Source of the DNA: Sthenelais limicola
Taxonomy: Eukaryota; Annelida; Polychaeta; Phyllodocida; Sigalionidae
Length of the DNA: 64,000 nt
Assembly: GCA_942159475.1 (NCBI GenBank)
Contig: OW804100.1
Location: 3,804,627 to 3,868,626 of the forward strand
Direction: 5' to 3'
Notes under the pieces: model-generated
The model's database searches: none
Seen by the model: only the letters and a program-made list of their open reading frames with translations
What the model was told of the DNA's origin: nothing
Shown: one piece after another, positions 1 to 13,331 of the stretch
Layout: every line of letters begins with the position of its first letter
Numbering within the stretch: position 1 is the stretch's first letter
Translations under genes and position numbers: made by a program

Positions 1-3000
1 GTTAGGTAAGGCTAAGGTTAGGTAAGGCTAAGGATAGGTAAGGCTAAGTTAAGATAAGGCTAAGTTTAGGTAAGGCTAAGGTTAGGTAAGGCTAAGGTTA
101 GGTCAGGCTAAGGTTAGGTAAGGCTAAGGATAGGTCAGGCTAAGGATAGGTAAGGCTAAGGTTAGGTAAGGCTAAGGCTAGGTAAGGCTAAGGTTAGGTA
201 AGGCTAAGGTTAGGTAAGGGTAAGGATAGGTAAGGCTAAGGTTAGGTAAGGCTAAGTTAAGTTAAGGCTATGGTTAGGTAAGGCTAAGGTTAGGTAAGGC
301 TAAGGATAGCTAAGGCTAAGGATAGGTAAGGCTAAGTTAAGATAAGGCTAAGTTTAGGTAAGGCTAAGGTTAGGTAAGGCTAAGGTTAGGTCAGGCTAAG
401 GATAGGTAAGGCTAAGTTAAGTTAAGGCTAAGGTTAGGTAAGGCTAAGGTTAGGTAAGGCTAAGGTTAGGTAAGGCTAAGGATAGGTAAGGCTAAGTTAA
501 GATAAGGCTAAGTTTAGGTAAGGCTAAGGTTAGGTAAGGCTAAGGTTAGGTCAGGCTAAGGTTAGGTAAGGCTAAGGATAGGTCAGGCTAAGGTTAGGTA
601 AGGCTAAGGTTAGGTAAGGCTAAGGCTAGGTAAGGCTAAGGTTAGGTAAGGCTAAGGTTAGGTAAGGCTAAGTTAAGTTAAGGCTAAGGATAGGTAAGGC
701 TAAGGTTAGGTAAGGCTAAGGATAGGTAAGGCTAAGGTCAGGTAAGGCTAAGTTAAGTTAAGGCTAAGGTTAGGTAAGGCTAAGGTTAGGTAAGGCTAAG
801 TTAAGTTAAGACTAAGTTAAGTTAAGGCTAAGGTTAGGTAAGGCTAAGGATAGGTAAGGCTAAGGTTAGGTAAGGCTAAGTTAAGTTAAGGCTAAGGTTA
901 GGTAAGGCTAAGGTTAGGTAAGGCTAAGGTTAGGTAAGGCTAAGGTTAGGTAAGGCTAAGGTTAGGTAAGGCTAAGGTTAGGTAAGTCTAAAAATAGGTA
1001 AGGCTAAGGTCAGTTAAGGCTAAGGTTAGGTATGGCTAAGTTAAGTTAAGGCTAAGGATAGGTAAGGCTAAGGTTAGGTAAGGCTAAGTTAAGTTAAGGC
1101 TAAGGATAGGTAAGGCTAAGGTTAGGTAAGGCTAAGTTAAGTTAAGGCTAAGGATAGGTAAGGCTAAGGATAGGTAAGGCTAAGTTAAGTTAAGGCTAAG
1201 GATAGGTAAGGCTAAGGTTAGGTAAGGCTAAGTTAAGTTAAGGCTAAGGATAGGTAAGGCTAAGGTTAGGTAAGGTTAAGGATAGGTAAGGCTAAGTTAA
1301 GTTACGGCTAAGGTAATGTAAGGCTAAGTTTAGGTAAGGCTAAGGTTAGGTAAGGCTAAGGTTAGGTAAGGCTAAGGATAGGTAAGGCTAAGGTTAGGTA
1401 AGGCTAAGGTTAGGTAAGGCTAAGGTTAGGTAAGGCTAAGGATAGGTAAGGCTAAGGTTAGGTAAGGCTAAGGTTAGTTAAGGCTAAGGTTAGGTAAGGC
1501 TAAGGTTAGGTAAGGCTAAGGTTAGGTAAGGCTAAGGTTAGGTAAGGCTAATGATAGGTAAGGCTAAGGTTAGCTAAGGCTAAGGTGAGGTAAGGCTAAG
1601 GATAGGTAAGGCTAAGGTTAGGTAAGGCTAAGGTTAGGTAAGGCTAAGGATAGGTAAGGCTAAGGTTAGGTAAGGCTAAGTTAAGTTAGGGCTAAGGATA
1701 GGTAAGGCTAAGGTTAGGTAAGTCTAAGTTCAGGTAAGGCTAAGGATAGGTAAGGCTAAGGATAGGTAAGGCTAAGGTTAGGTAAGGCTAAGGTTAGGTA
1801 AGGCTAAGGTTAGGTAAGGCTAAGGTTAGGTAAGGCTAAGGTTAGGTAAGGCTAATGATAGGTAAGGCTAAGGTTAGGTAAGGCTAAGTTAAGTTAGGGC
1901 TAAGGATAGGTAAGGCTAAGGTTAGGTAAGTCTAAGTTCAGGTAAGGCTAAGGATAGGTAAGGCTAAGGTTAGGTAAGGCTAAGGTTAGGTAAGGCTAAG
2001 GATAGGTAGGGCTAAGGTCAGGTAAGGCTAAGTTAAGTTAAGGCTAAGGTTAGGTAAGGCTAAGGTTAGGTAAGGCTAAGGTTAGGTAAGGCTAAGGTTA
2101 GGCAAGGCTAAGGATAGGTAAGGCTAAGGTTAGGTAAGGCTACATTAAGTTAAGGCTAAGGTTAGGTAAGGCTATGGTTAGGTAAGGCTAAGGATAGGTA
2201 AGGCTAAGGTTAGGTCAGGCTAAGTTAAGTTAAGGCTAAGGTTAGGTAAGGCTAAGGTTAGGTAAGGCTAAGGTTAGGTAAGGCTAAGTTAAGGTAAGGC
2301 TAAGGTTAGGTAAGGCTAAGGATAGGTAAGGCTAAGGTTAGGTAAGGCTAAGTTAAGTTAAGGCTAAGGATAGGTAAGGCTAAGGATAGGTAAGGCTAAG
2401 TTAAATTAAGGCTAAGGATAGGTAAGGCTAAGGTTAGGTAAGGCTAAGTTAAGTTAAGGCTAAGGATAGGTAAGGCTAAGGTTAGGTAAGGTTAAGGATA
2501 GGTAAGGCTAAGTTAAGTTACGGCTAAGGTTATGTAAGGCTAAGGTTAGGTAAGGCTAAGGTTAGGTAAGGCTATGTTTAGGTAAGGCTAAGGTTAGGTA
2601 AGGCTAAGGTTTGGTAAGGCTAAGGATAGGTAAGGCTAAGGTTAGGTAAGGCTAAGGTTAGGTAAGGCTAAGGTTAGGTAAGGCTAAGGATAGGTAAGGC
2701 TAAGGTTAGGTAAGGCTAAGGTTAGTTAAGGCTAAGGTTAGGTAAGGCTAAGGTTAGGTAAGGCTAAGGTTAGGTAAGGCTAAGGTTAGGTAAGGCTAAG
2801 GATAGGTAAGGCTAAGGTTAGGTAAGGCTAAGGTTAGGTAAGGCTAAGGATAGGTAAGGCTAAGGTTAGCTAAGGCTAAGGTTAGGTAAGGCTAAGGATA
2901 GGTAAGGCTAAGGTTAGGTAAGGCTAAGGTTAGGTAAGGCTAAGGATAGGTAAGGCTAAGGTTAGGTAAGGCTAAGGTTAGGTAAGGCTAAGGATAGGTA

Positions 3001-6000
3001 AGGCTAAGGTAAGGTAAGGCTAAGTTAAGTTAGGGCTAAGGATAGGTAAGGCTAAGGGTAGGTAAGTCTAAGTTCAGGTAAGGCTAAGGATAGGTAAGGC
3101 TAAGTTTAGGTAAGGCTGAGGTTAGGTAAGGCTAAGGTTAGGTAAGGCTAAGGTTAGGTAAGGCTAAGTTAAGTGTAGGCTAAGGTTAGGTAAGGCTAAG
3201 GTTAGGTAAGGCTAAGGTTAGGTAAGGCTTAGGTTAGGCAAGGCTAAGGATAGGTAAGGCTAAGGTTAGGTAAGGCTACATTAAGTTAAGGCAAAGGTTA
3301 GTAAGGCTAAGGTTAGGTAAGGCTAAGGATAGGTAAGGCTAAGGTTAGGTAAGGCTAAGTTAAGTTAGGGCTAAGGATTAGGTAAGGCTAAGGATAGGTA
3401 AGGCTAAGGTTAGGTAAGGCTAAGGTTAGTTAAGGCTAAGGTTAGGTAAGGCTAACATTAGGTAAGGCTAAGGTTAGGTAAGGCTAAGGTTAGGTAAGGC
3501 TAAGGTTAGGTAAGGCTAAGGTTAGGTAAGGCTAAGGTTAGGTAAGGCTAAGGATAGGTAAGGCTAAGGATAGGTAAGGCTAAGGTTAGGTAAGGCTAAG
3601 GTTAGGTAAGGCTAAGGTTAGGTAAGGCTAAGGTTAGGTAAGGCTAAGGATAGGTAAGGCTAAGGTTAGGTAAGGCTAAGGATAGGTAAGGCTAAGGTTA
3701 GGTAAGGCTAAGGTTAGGTAAGCCTAAGGTTAGGTAAGGCTAAGGTTAGGTGAGGCTAAGGATAGGTGAGGCTAAGGTTAGTTAAGGCTAAGGTTAGGTA
3801 AGGCTAAGGATAGGTAAGGCTAAGGTTAGGTAAGGCTAAGGTTAGGTAAGGCTAAGTTAAGTTAAGGCTAAGGTTAGGTAAGGCTAAGGTTAGGTAAGGC
3901 TAAGGTTAGGTAAGGCTAAGGTTAGGTAAGGCTAAGGATAGGTAAGGCTAAGGTTAGGTAAGGCTAAGGATAGGTAAGGCTAAGGTCAGGTAAGGCTAAG
4001 TTAAGTTAAGGCTAAGGTTAGGTAAGGCTAAGGTTAGGTAAGGCTAAGGTTAGGTAAGGCTAAGGATAGGTAAGGCTAAGGTCAGTTAAGGCTAAGGTTA
4101 GGTAAGGCTAAGGATAGGTAAGGCTAAGGTTAGGTAAGGCTAAGGTTCGGTAAGGCTAAGGAAAGGTAAGGCTAAAGTTAGGTAAGGCTCAGCATAGGTA
4201 AGGCTAAAGTTAGGTAAGGCTAAGGTTAGGTAAGCCTAAGGTTAGGTAAGCCTAAGGATAGGTAAGGCTAAGGTTAGGTAAGGCTAAGGTTAGGTAAGGC
4301 TAAGGATAGGTAAGGCTAAGTTAAGATAAGGCTAAGTTTAGGTAAGGCTAAGGTTAGGTAAGGCTAAGGTTAGGTCAGGCTAAGGTTAGGTAAGGCTAAG
4401 GATAGGTCAGGCTAAGGTTAGGTAAGGCTAAGGTTAGGTAAGGCTAAGGCTAGGTAAGGCTAAGGTTAGGTAAGGCTAAGGTTAGGTAAGGCTAAGGATA
4501 GGTAAGGCTAAGGTTAGGTAAGGCTAAGTTAAGTTAAGGCTAAGGTTAGGTAAGGCTAAGGTTAGGTAAGGCTAAGTATAGGTAAGGCTAAGGATAGGTA
4601 AGGCTAAGTTAAGATAAGGCTAAGTTTAGGTAAGGCTAAGGTTAGGTAAGGCTAAGGTTAGGTCAGGCTAAGGATAGGTAAGGCTAAGTTAAGTTAAGGC
4701 TAAGGTTAGTTAAGGCTAAGGTTAGGTAAGGCTAAGGTTAGGTAAGGCTAAGGATAGGTAAGGCTAAGTTAAGATAAGGCTAAGTTTAGGTAAGGCTAAG
4801 GTTAGGTAAGGCTAAGGTTAGGTCAGGCTAAGGTTAGGTAAGGCTAAGGTTAGGTCAGGCTAAGGTTAGGTAAGGCTAAGGTTAGGTAAGGCTAAGGCTA
4901 GGTAAGGCTAAGGTTAGGTAAGGCTAAGGTTAGGTAAGGCTAAGGATAGGTAAGGCTAAGGTTAGGTAAGGCTAAGTTAAGTTAAGGCTAAGGTTAGGTA
5001 AGGCTAAGTTAAGATAAGGCTAAGGTTAGGTAAGGCTAAGGTTAGGTAAGGCTAAGGTTAGGTAAGGCTAGGTTGGGTTAAGGCTAAGGATAGGTAAGGC
5101 TAAGGTTAGGTAAGGCTAAGGATAGGTAAGGCTAAGGTTAGGTAAGGCTAAGGTTAGATAAGGCTAAGGATAGGTAAGGCTAAGGATAGGTAAGGCTAAG
5201 GTTAGGTAAGGCTAAGGTTACGTAAGGCTAAGGTTAGGTAAGGCTAAGGTTAGGTAAGGCTAAGTTAAGATAAGGGTAAGGTTAGGTAAGGCTAAGGATA
5301 GGTAAGGCTAAGGTTAGGTAAGGCTAAGGTTAGGTAAGGCTAAGGTTAGGTAAGGCTAAGTTAAGTTAAGGCTAAGGATAGGTAAGGCTAAGGTTAGGTA
5401 AGGCTAAGGATAGGTAAGGCTAAGGTCAGGTAAGGCTAAGTTAAGTTAAGGCTAAGGTTAGGTAAGGCTAAGGTTAGGTAAGGCTAAGTTAAGTTAAGAC
5501 TAAGTTAAGTTAAGGCTATGGTTAGGTAAGGCTAAGGTTAGGTAAGGCTAAGGATAGGTAAGGCTAAGGTTAGGTAAGGCTATGTTAAGTTAAGGCTAAG
5601 GTTAGGTAAGGCTAAGGTTAGGTAAGGTTAGGTAAGGCTAAGGTTAGGTAAGGCTAAGGTTAGGTAAGGCTAAGGTTAGGTAAGGTTAGGTAAGGCTAAG
5701 GTCAGGTAAGGCTAAGGTTAGGTAAGGCTACGGTTAGGTAAGGCTAAGTTAAGATAAGGCTAAGGTTAGGTAAGGCTAAGGTTAGGTAAGGCTAAGGTTA
5801 GGTAAGGCTAAGTTAAGTTAAGGCTAAGGTTAGGTAAGGCTAAGGTTAGGTAAGGCTAAGGTTAGGTAAGGCTAGGGATAGGTAAGGCTAAGGTTAGGTA
5901 AGGCTAAGGATAGGTAAGGCTAAGGTCAGGTAAGGCTAAGTTAAGTTAAGGCTAAGGTTAGGTAAGGCTAAGGTTAGGTAAGGCTAAGGTTAGGTAAGGC

Positions 6001-7915
6001 TAAGGTTAGGTAAGCTAAAAATAGGTAAGGCTAAGGTCAATTAAGGCTAAGGTTAGGTATGGCTAAGTTAAGTTAAGGCTAAGGATAGGTAAGGCTAAGG
6101 ATAGGTAAGGCTAAGGTCAGTTAAGGCTAAGGTTAGGCTAAGTTAAGTTAAGACTAAGTTAAGTTAAGGCTATGGTTAGGTAAGGCTAAGGTTAGGTAAG
6201 GCTAAGGATAGGTAAGGCTAAGGTTAGGTAAGGCTATGTTAAGTTAAGGCTAAGGTTAGGTAAGGCTAAGGTTAGGTAAGGTTAGGTAAGGCTAAGGTTA
6301 GGTAAGGCTAAGGTTAGGTAAGGCTAAAGTTAGGTAAGGTTAGGTAAGGCTAAGGTCAGGTAAGGCTAAGGTTAGGTAAGGCTAAGGTTAGGTAAGGCTA
6401 AGTTAAGATAAGGCTAAGGTTAGGTAAGGCTAAGGTTAGGTAAGGCTAAGGTTAGGTAAGGCTTAGTTAAGTTAAGGCTAAGGTTAGGTAAGGCTAAGGT
6501 TAGTTAAGGCTAAGGTTAGGTAAGGCTAGGGATTGGTAAGGCTAAGGTTAGGTAAGGCTAAGGATAGGTAAGGCTAAGGTCAGGTAAGGCTAAGTTAAGT
6601 TAAGGCTAAGGTTAGGTAAGGCTAAGGTTAGGTAAGGCTAAGGTTAGGTAAGGCTAAGTTAAGGTAAGGCTAAGGTTAGGTAAGGCTAAGGATAGGTAAG
6701 GCTAAGGTTAGGTAAGGCTAAGTTAAGTTAAGGCTAAGGTTAGGTAAGGCTAAGGTTAGGTAAGGCTAAGGATAGGTAAGGCTAAGGTTAGGTAAGGCTA
6801 AGGATAGGTAAGGCTAAGGTCAGATAAGGCTAAGTTAAGTTAAGGCTAAGGTTAGGTAAGGCTAAGGTTAGGTAAGGCTAAGGTTAGGTAAGGCTAAGGA
6901 TAGGTAAGGCTAAGGTCAGTTAAGGCTAAGGTTAGGTAAGGCTAAGGATAGGTAAGGCTAAGGTTAGGTAAGGCTAAGGTTAGGTAAGGCTAAGGAAAGG
7001 TAAGGCTAAGGTTAGGTAAGGCTCAGCATAGGTAAGGCTAAAGTTAGGTAAGGCTAAGGTTAGGTAAGCCTAAGGTTAGGTAAGCCTAAGGTTAGGTAAG
7101 GCTAAGGTTAGGTAAGGCTAAGGATAGGTAAGGCTAAGGTTAGGTAAGGCTAAGGATAGGTAAGGATATGGTCAGGTAAGGCTAAGGTTATGTGAGGCTA
7201 AGGATAGGTAATGCTAAGAATGGGTAAGGCTAAGGTTAGGTAAGGCTATGTTAAGTTAAGGCTAAGGATAGGTAAGGCTAATTTTAGGTAAGGCTAAGGT
7301 TAGGTAAGGCTATGTTAAGTTAAGGCTAAGGTTAGGTAAGGCTAAGGATAGGTAAGGCTAAGGTTAGGTAAAGCTAAGGTTAGGTAAGGCTAAGTTAAGT
7401 TAGGGTAAGGATAGGTAAAGCTAAGGTTAGGTAAAGCTAAGGTCAGGTAAGAATAAGTTAAGTTAAGGCTAAGGATAGGTAAGGCTAAGGTTAGGTAAGG
7501 CTAAGGATAGGTAAGGCTAAGGTTAGGTAAGGCTAAGGTTAGGTAAGGCTAAGGTTAGGTAAGGCTAAGGTTAGGTAAGGCTAAGGTTAGGTAAGGCTAA
7601 GTTTAGGTAAGGCTAAGTTAAGATAAGGCTAAGGTTAGGTAAGGCTAAGTTAAGATAAGGCTAAGGTTAGGTAAGGCTAAGGTTAGGTAAGGCTAAGGAT
7701 AGGTAAGGCTAAGTTAAGATAAGGCTAAGGTTAGGTAAGGCTAAGTTAAGATAAGGCTAAGGTTAGGTAAGGCTAAGTTAAGTTAAGGCTAAGGATAGGT
7801 AAGGCTAAGGTTAGGTAAGGCTAAGGTTAGGTAAGGCTAAGGATAGGTAAGGCTAAGGTTAGGTAAGGCTAAGGATAGGTAAGGCTAAGGTTAGGTAAGG
7901 CTAAGTTAAGATAAG
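1..7915. repeat. 16-bp degenerate satellite array
   Basis: About 490 head-to-tail copies of a 16-bp unit, GGTTAGGTAAGGCTAA. Common variants have GGATAGG, GTTAAGTTAAGG, GTTAAGATAAGG or GTTTAGG at the start. The array runs from the first base of the window, so its left edge is not seen, and it ends abruptly near 7915. It contains TTAGG words but is not a clean TTAGGG or TTAGG telomere array. Stops in all frames explain the lack of ORFs. Blocks of variants recur at fixed offsets, so the array has internal segmental duplications. Confidence 0.95.
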
Positions 7916-8297
7916 GGTCATGTGGTGGCTTTCATGACAACTGTAAGATGTAGGGGAATACGTTAGGGTAATTAAAGCCACAAGCAGTATTAATATACAT
8001 CAACCCCAATAATCTAAACGAGCACTTAATGCCCCACGTCCTGTCATTTCCTTGTTCTGGATTGAATTCACTCCCTTTTAATTTATACGCATGAATACTG
8101 CTTATGGGGTTTTCTCTGGATTCGGCAAGCAACATAAATTTCTATGCCTGGTAGAACATCCATAAATATTTTAAGTACTGTATGGAATACAGAGGAAGCA
8201 CCGCTAGGGCCCGATCATGGTACAGATCCATGATTGCATCTTCTAATAAAAGGGGAAGACATGCTTTGATTGACTATAATTCAGAAATTCAGCCATA

Positions 8298-8707
8298 TGT
8301 GATGTGTTTCAGGAAAATGAGTCATAAGTCGCAAAATTGATAATTTTTAAAGTGTTTATTTTACAAGATCACATTATTGGAATGTTTTTATTTTTGGAGA
8401 GTGTGTTACGTATGGTTATGTCAACCGAGGTATCAAGTTTCAAGACAATCTATATTTATATCCTTTGGTTTTAAAGGTCCTCATATGGAGTATATTTGGT
8501 TTCTTTACTGTTTATTGACACCCAGAAATATTGGAAAATACTTTTTCAAAAACGAAAATATCAAACTTAAAATCTAGAAATACTTATTATTTTATCAGAC
8601 TGTTTACTATCATTGGAATCGGCTTGTTCTCATCTTTTCAAATATAATGGTATCTCAAAATCTATTTTTTGCGACTTATATGGCTCATTTTCCTGAAACA
8701 CATCACA
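8298..8707. mobile_element. MITE family B, copy 1 (Tc1/mariner-like ends)
   Basis: A 410-bp non-coding element with terminal inverted repeats beginning TGTGATGTGTTTCAGGAAAA at the left and ending in its reverse complement at the right. TA flanks both ends (8296-8297 and 8708-8709), which fits a Tc1/mariner-type TA duplication. The same family recurs at 11393, 50974 and 61458, with a partial copy ending at 39760. Confidence 0.85.
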
Positions 8708-10488
8708 TATTGTTAAATAGCAAATGTCCAGTCACCGATATTCCTTTCATTCCATGGATTAATTAACATCAATTACATATCATGAGGGATTGTGAAGGAT
8801 GTCTGCCGCTGAGTTTACTGCCTCTCCTAGACAAGGATTGCCAAGCATGTCTGCCTTTATCAACTCCTGCATTCAGAGGTAAGTGTGTTCACAGGCTCTC
8901 CTCCCATTAATTCATCAGCATATCCCATATTTTATCTAAAAAAATCAAATTGACAGTAAAGTGTTTAAACGAATCTCGAATCAGTGACACATATTTCTAG
9001 GAAGAGCAAGCAAGTGTTCCTGTTGGCCGGGCAAATCGACGATATGAATAGTGTCCTCTCTAGACCAATGTGTCTACATAGTTACATTGCTTTCTCATTC
9101 ATTGTTGCCTCACTAATCCATATAAAATTGATATTTCTAGAAGCTGACCATGAGGGACTGTGAGGATGTCTGCCGCGGAAGCTTCAACTTCTGGATTCCA
9201 AGGTATATGTGTGTTAATGGGGTCTCTTCCTGTCAGATGCATTTTGCTAATCCCATATTTCATTCCTAGACATTGAGTGATGAGCCAGCGTTGCACGTCT
9301 GTGATATCGCCTCCGGATCTCTTCCGGGCTTAAACACTACCAATATTCAAATAATAATAATTATGATGTGATGATCATATTGGGATTGTTGTTGAATACT
9401 GTATTACTGTATTACTGTCGATTATACACAGGTGGTATGCCTAGTGTGACATAATGTAAACCGTCAATTTATACGCAGGTATTTTACCTAGTGTGACAAA
9501 ATGTAACCTTCAGTGGTTTTCTGATCTCACCGCATATAAGGCGGATATCCATTAACTATATTATCAATCGATACCCCAGTGACATGGAATAGCTGGGAAG
9601 AGTTGGATTTTTCCACTAATATGAATCTGTATAGTGCATTCTTGTTATATATTCCTAACTAATCACAATGCATTGTAAAAGTCCAGTAGGAAAACCTGCA
9701 GGTTGCAGAGGCTGTAGAAACTTTGTTTTCAATGTACTTGTACAAAAGGAAATAAAATCTATTTATATATATATATATGATCGGGATCGTATATGTTCCT
9801 TCATCGAGAATATATTATGAATATATTTAATAAGGATAGTGGGGGAAAGAACTATAGTCTCTGTATGAAAGGCATGTTTAAACGCTCCTCAGATCAATAA
9901 GAATATAAAGAAAATACTTTGCAATTCCAGTTTTTATTCCTGAGCACCTTAGTGAGGTTGAGGTCCTTGTTCTTAACTGAACATACAAAAGTCTCGAGGA
10001 GACCTTATTAAATCATGAACAGATACATCAAAGTATTTGCAATATAACTCAGGAAAATATGTGAATAATGAAAAACATGAAATATATTCAACTTTGACAG
10101 GAGCTGGAACAACGTTGAGCATAAACGATGGTTGAAGTTATAACGCATGAATATTTACCAACGATTAACTATAAAGTATAACATAATCTGCATAATATAC
10201 ATGAAGAGGGGTTTCTTTGTCTGACATGTTTTTGGAATCTATTCTTTTACCAATGGTTTTTCTGCTCTGTACAGTTCCGTCCACTCTCTCCGGGGGACAA
10301 CGTATGTGGTTTGGGAAGGTATCTGGGGTGGAAATGTGGTTTTGAAGCCTTGTTTAAGTTTATAGTTGTGTTCTATAGCTGGGAAATTTGGGGAAGCCTG
10401 TCGGGAGAGCCTTTTGTATGGACAACGGACTGATCACATGACTGCGTCTTGAAAGTGAACGAAATGACGTCATGCTTTAGATAGCTCA

Positions 10489-10735
10489 TTGGAAGAGGGA
10501 AGGGGGAAGGGGGGGATAAGAAGAGAGTTGGGAGAGAGAGAGACAGAAGAGGGGAAGGGAGGAGAAAAAGAGGAGCGGGGTACGAGACACATGCAGAGAA
10601 GAGGGATAGAGAAAAAAAGGGTAGTGAGAGTGTGTAAGATGGGGAGGGGGAGAGAGACAAGAGGGGGAAGGGGAGAGAAAAAGAGGGGCGGAATGGAGGC
10701 CAGAGGGGGAGAGCAACGATCCTATAGCTACACAA
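10489..10735. repeat. Purine-rich (GA) low-complexity tract
   Basis: About 250 bases, almost all G and A on the plus strand. Three overlapping ORFs on the two strands are by-products of this composition. It is followed by two copies of ACGATCCTATAGCTACAC. Confidence 0.85.
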
Positions 10736-11392
10736 CGATCCTATAGCTACACAAAGATAGTATTTCTCTTTTGATTTTTTTTTTACTCAGAGCTACTTAA
10801 AAACATAGAATATTTCAACCCTTGGTCCTCTGGCTTTATAATCCAGACGCTATAGTTCTTTCCTCCCATCTTCTGCTATTGATATCCATTATAAATATTC
10901 ACGCAGACAGAAGTAACTATATGATCACATAATTACTATTTAAATAACTTATCGACTAATATTAAGACCCGATGCTGAAACACAGAAGTTCAACGCTGCC
11001 CACTTGACAGTGGAAAGAAAGAGTCATAGGCAATAATCGCAACAGTTGTAATGAGAATAATCCTATTAACCTGAATTCACACGCATTTATATGATTTGAT
11101 CATGTAATAACAACTGAGGGTATTACAGTCTAAGTTATATTAGAATATTAGATTCTAGGATAACACCAATGCTATTACTAGAATCAGAATAATAGCTATA
11201 TATATACTGAGTAGATATCTTCAAGTAACTCAAAATATTTTGCGAAATCGTTGAAATAGTATGTAAATGGGAAATGACAAGCTACGTTTAGATTAGAGCA
11301 GTTTCATTGGTTGGAGAAAAGAGTATATTACAGTAGGGATGATTAGCATGAGACCAAGCATCATAGCTGAACATTATAAACGTGAAGACAAA

Positions 11393-11802
11393 TGTGATCC
11401 GTTTTAGGAAAATGAGTCATAAGTCGCAAAAATGATATTTTTCAAAGTGGTTATTTTATAAGATCACCTTATTGGAATATTCTGATTTTGGGAGAGTTTA
11501 TCACCTATAGTTACGTCAGTCGATGTATAAAATTTCAGGACAATGTATTAAATATATCCACTCGTTTTAAAGGTCCTCGTATGGAATATATTTAGTTACT
11601 TTACTGGTTATTGCCCCCCAGAAATATTGCAAACTTTTCTTTTCAAAAATAAAAATATCAAACTTAAAATCTGGAAATACTTATTAGATTATTAGACTGT
11701 TTACTATCATTGGAATCGACTTGGTCTCATCTTTTCAAATATAATAATATCTCAAAATCCATTTTTTGCGACTTATGACTTATTTTCCTGAAACACATCA
11801 CA
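11393..11802. mobile_element. MITE family B, copy 2
   Basis: A 410-bp copy with TGTGATCCG at the left and CATCACA at the right. It is nearly identical to the copy at 61458-61868; by eye I see only a T-run length change and one C/G difference. The flanks here are AA rather than TA, so the target duplication has changed or the site was atypical. Confidence 0.85.
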
Positions 11803-13325
11803 AATGGTAACAGCTGCATGCTGTATATAAACGTATTTATTGTCGCTGAGATACATTTTCGCGCACTAAGTACTTTGACACCTTTTTGCGCGGATTTAAA
11901 TTCGCGTAGCAGGGAAGTCTCACACCTTGTTTATGCAATAAAATACCTTTCGCGCAGGATTTATTTTCACGCACAAATTTAAGGTGGGTGCACGAAAATA
12001 AATACGGCGCGAACATTAATACGTTTGCAGTATATAGTTGCTTCAATTGAACCCAAATGCCGACAGAAGCCTAATTAACGAGCTAGGGAAAACATGGGGA
12101 TAAATTTCCCAGCATTACATTCTTTTTTATTTCAATAAGGGCAATAGAATATATCTAACAAGTTCACATGGAAAAACGTTATGTCCTTTCATGGATCTTT
12201 TTTTAAACGTCACCTGCCCTATATAAAAAATAATTCAAGTACATTACATAAAACATGAAAGATAAGTCACATACATAATACAAACTACTCTAAAACGTAT
12301 ACATGTAGGTGAAGCATCACCAAGTATATTGGAAACGACGCCAGGCAATGCCCTTTCGGCCACGCCCCCTTGTTCGCACGCCCAGCAACGGTGCGATGTC
12401 ATAATGTCCGCCCATTCCATACCACAACAACATGCTTCCATCCCCCCACTTGCTCTCCTGCCCCCATACTGACTGCACGTACCATTGAAATTTTTTTTTC
12501 TTTACTTGATTATGTATTCATGGTGAAATAAACTACCTTTAATGGTGGTTAAGGCCATCCCTCTCTTCACTGTCATCATTAATATGTTAGTTGCAGCCGC
12601 CGAGTGCCCCAGATATATGTATATATCAATTGTCTTGGCTGAAGTTTCACATGATGTGACATATCTCATCCGCTAGACATATTATAATTACCATTCTCTT
12701 GATCTCGAGTTCTGCAGCTATAGTATTACTGCGACTAGACATGTGTCTACAGCTCTAAGCGCTAGAGCGAGTACAATATAATATCCGACTACTTTAAGAT
12801 CCAATTATTTGTACCCTTGCAATTTCTCTTCAAATCATTCCATGGAGTTAATTTTCACTTGTTCGTTAGATTATTCCACACGGCTGAACCCATTATCCGG
12901 GTTATGTTTCAATGTGAGATGGTGCAGGTAAAATGTCGTCGTTCGAGATACTCATTCCTTGATGAGTCCCTCAGGTTATAAGATTAATAGAATTCATCAT
13001 TATAACAGTTCACAAGTGCCTTCGGCAGGTTTCGGCACTTGAGATAGAGCAGGTTTGATATGTAATTTCCCTTCTCTCTTTTCCTTCTCCCCTCCCCTCT
13101 CTTCTCTGGGTATATCCTGAGAAAAAAATGGGTATTTTGAATGTTCGACTTGCCAAATTTAACACTGGAAATCTATTTAAAAATAGAAATGATGGGTATC
13201 TAATATTAATTTTTAAAAGAATTTAATGTTAGTAACTAAAGGTGAGAGGGAGGGAGAGAAAGCAAACACTTGTACCCCCCTACACACTTATAGATAGTAT
13301 TGATTCTAAATACAGTCGATAATTT

Positions 13326-13331
13326 AATCTT
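13326..13331. repeat. Polinton target-site duplication, left
   Basis: AATCTT directly precedes the left AGTAGTAGTAGT terminus and is repeated directly after the right terminus at 36928-36933. Six base pairs is the usual duplication length for Polinton/Maverick integration. Confidence 0.9.

Larger units (their letters stand above)
7916..13325. other. Gene-free AT-rich stretch with dispersed repeats
   Basis: I see no convincing coding sequence. The stretch holds two MITE copies (8298-8707, 11393-11802) and a purine tract (10489-10735), followed by an 18-bp tandem duplication (10725-10760). Two diverged direct repeats containing ATGAGGGAYTGTG lie near 8780-8940 and 9150-9270. A TA microsatellite near 9760-9780 follows an AATAAA, so that part may be a LINE tail. 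Short ORFs here have no family features. Confidence 0.6.

Noticed and set aside
1..7915. CRISPR-like regular repeat or functional telomere
   Set aside because: Repeats are contiguous with no spacers, the genome is eukaryotic, and the unit is a degenerate 16-mer rather than a clean telomere repeat.
10373..10746. Overlapping Ser/Leu/Pro-rich and Arg/Glu-rich ORFs
   Set aside because: All come from one purine-rich tract read in different frames; no domain or codon structure.
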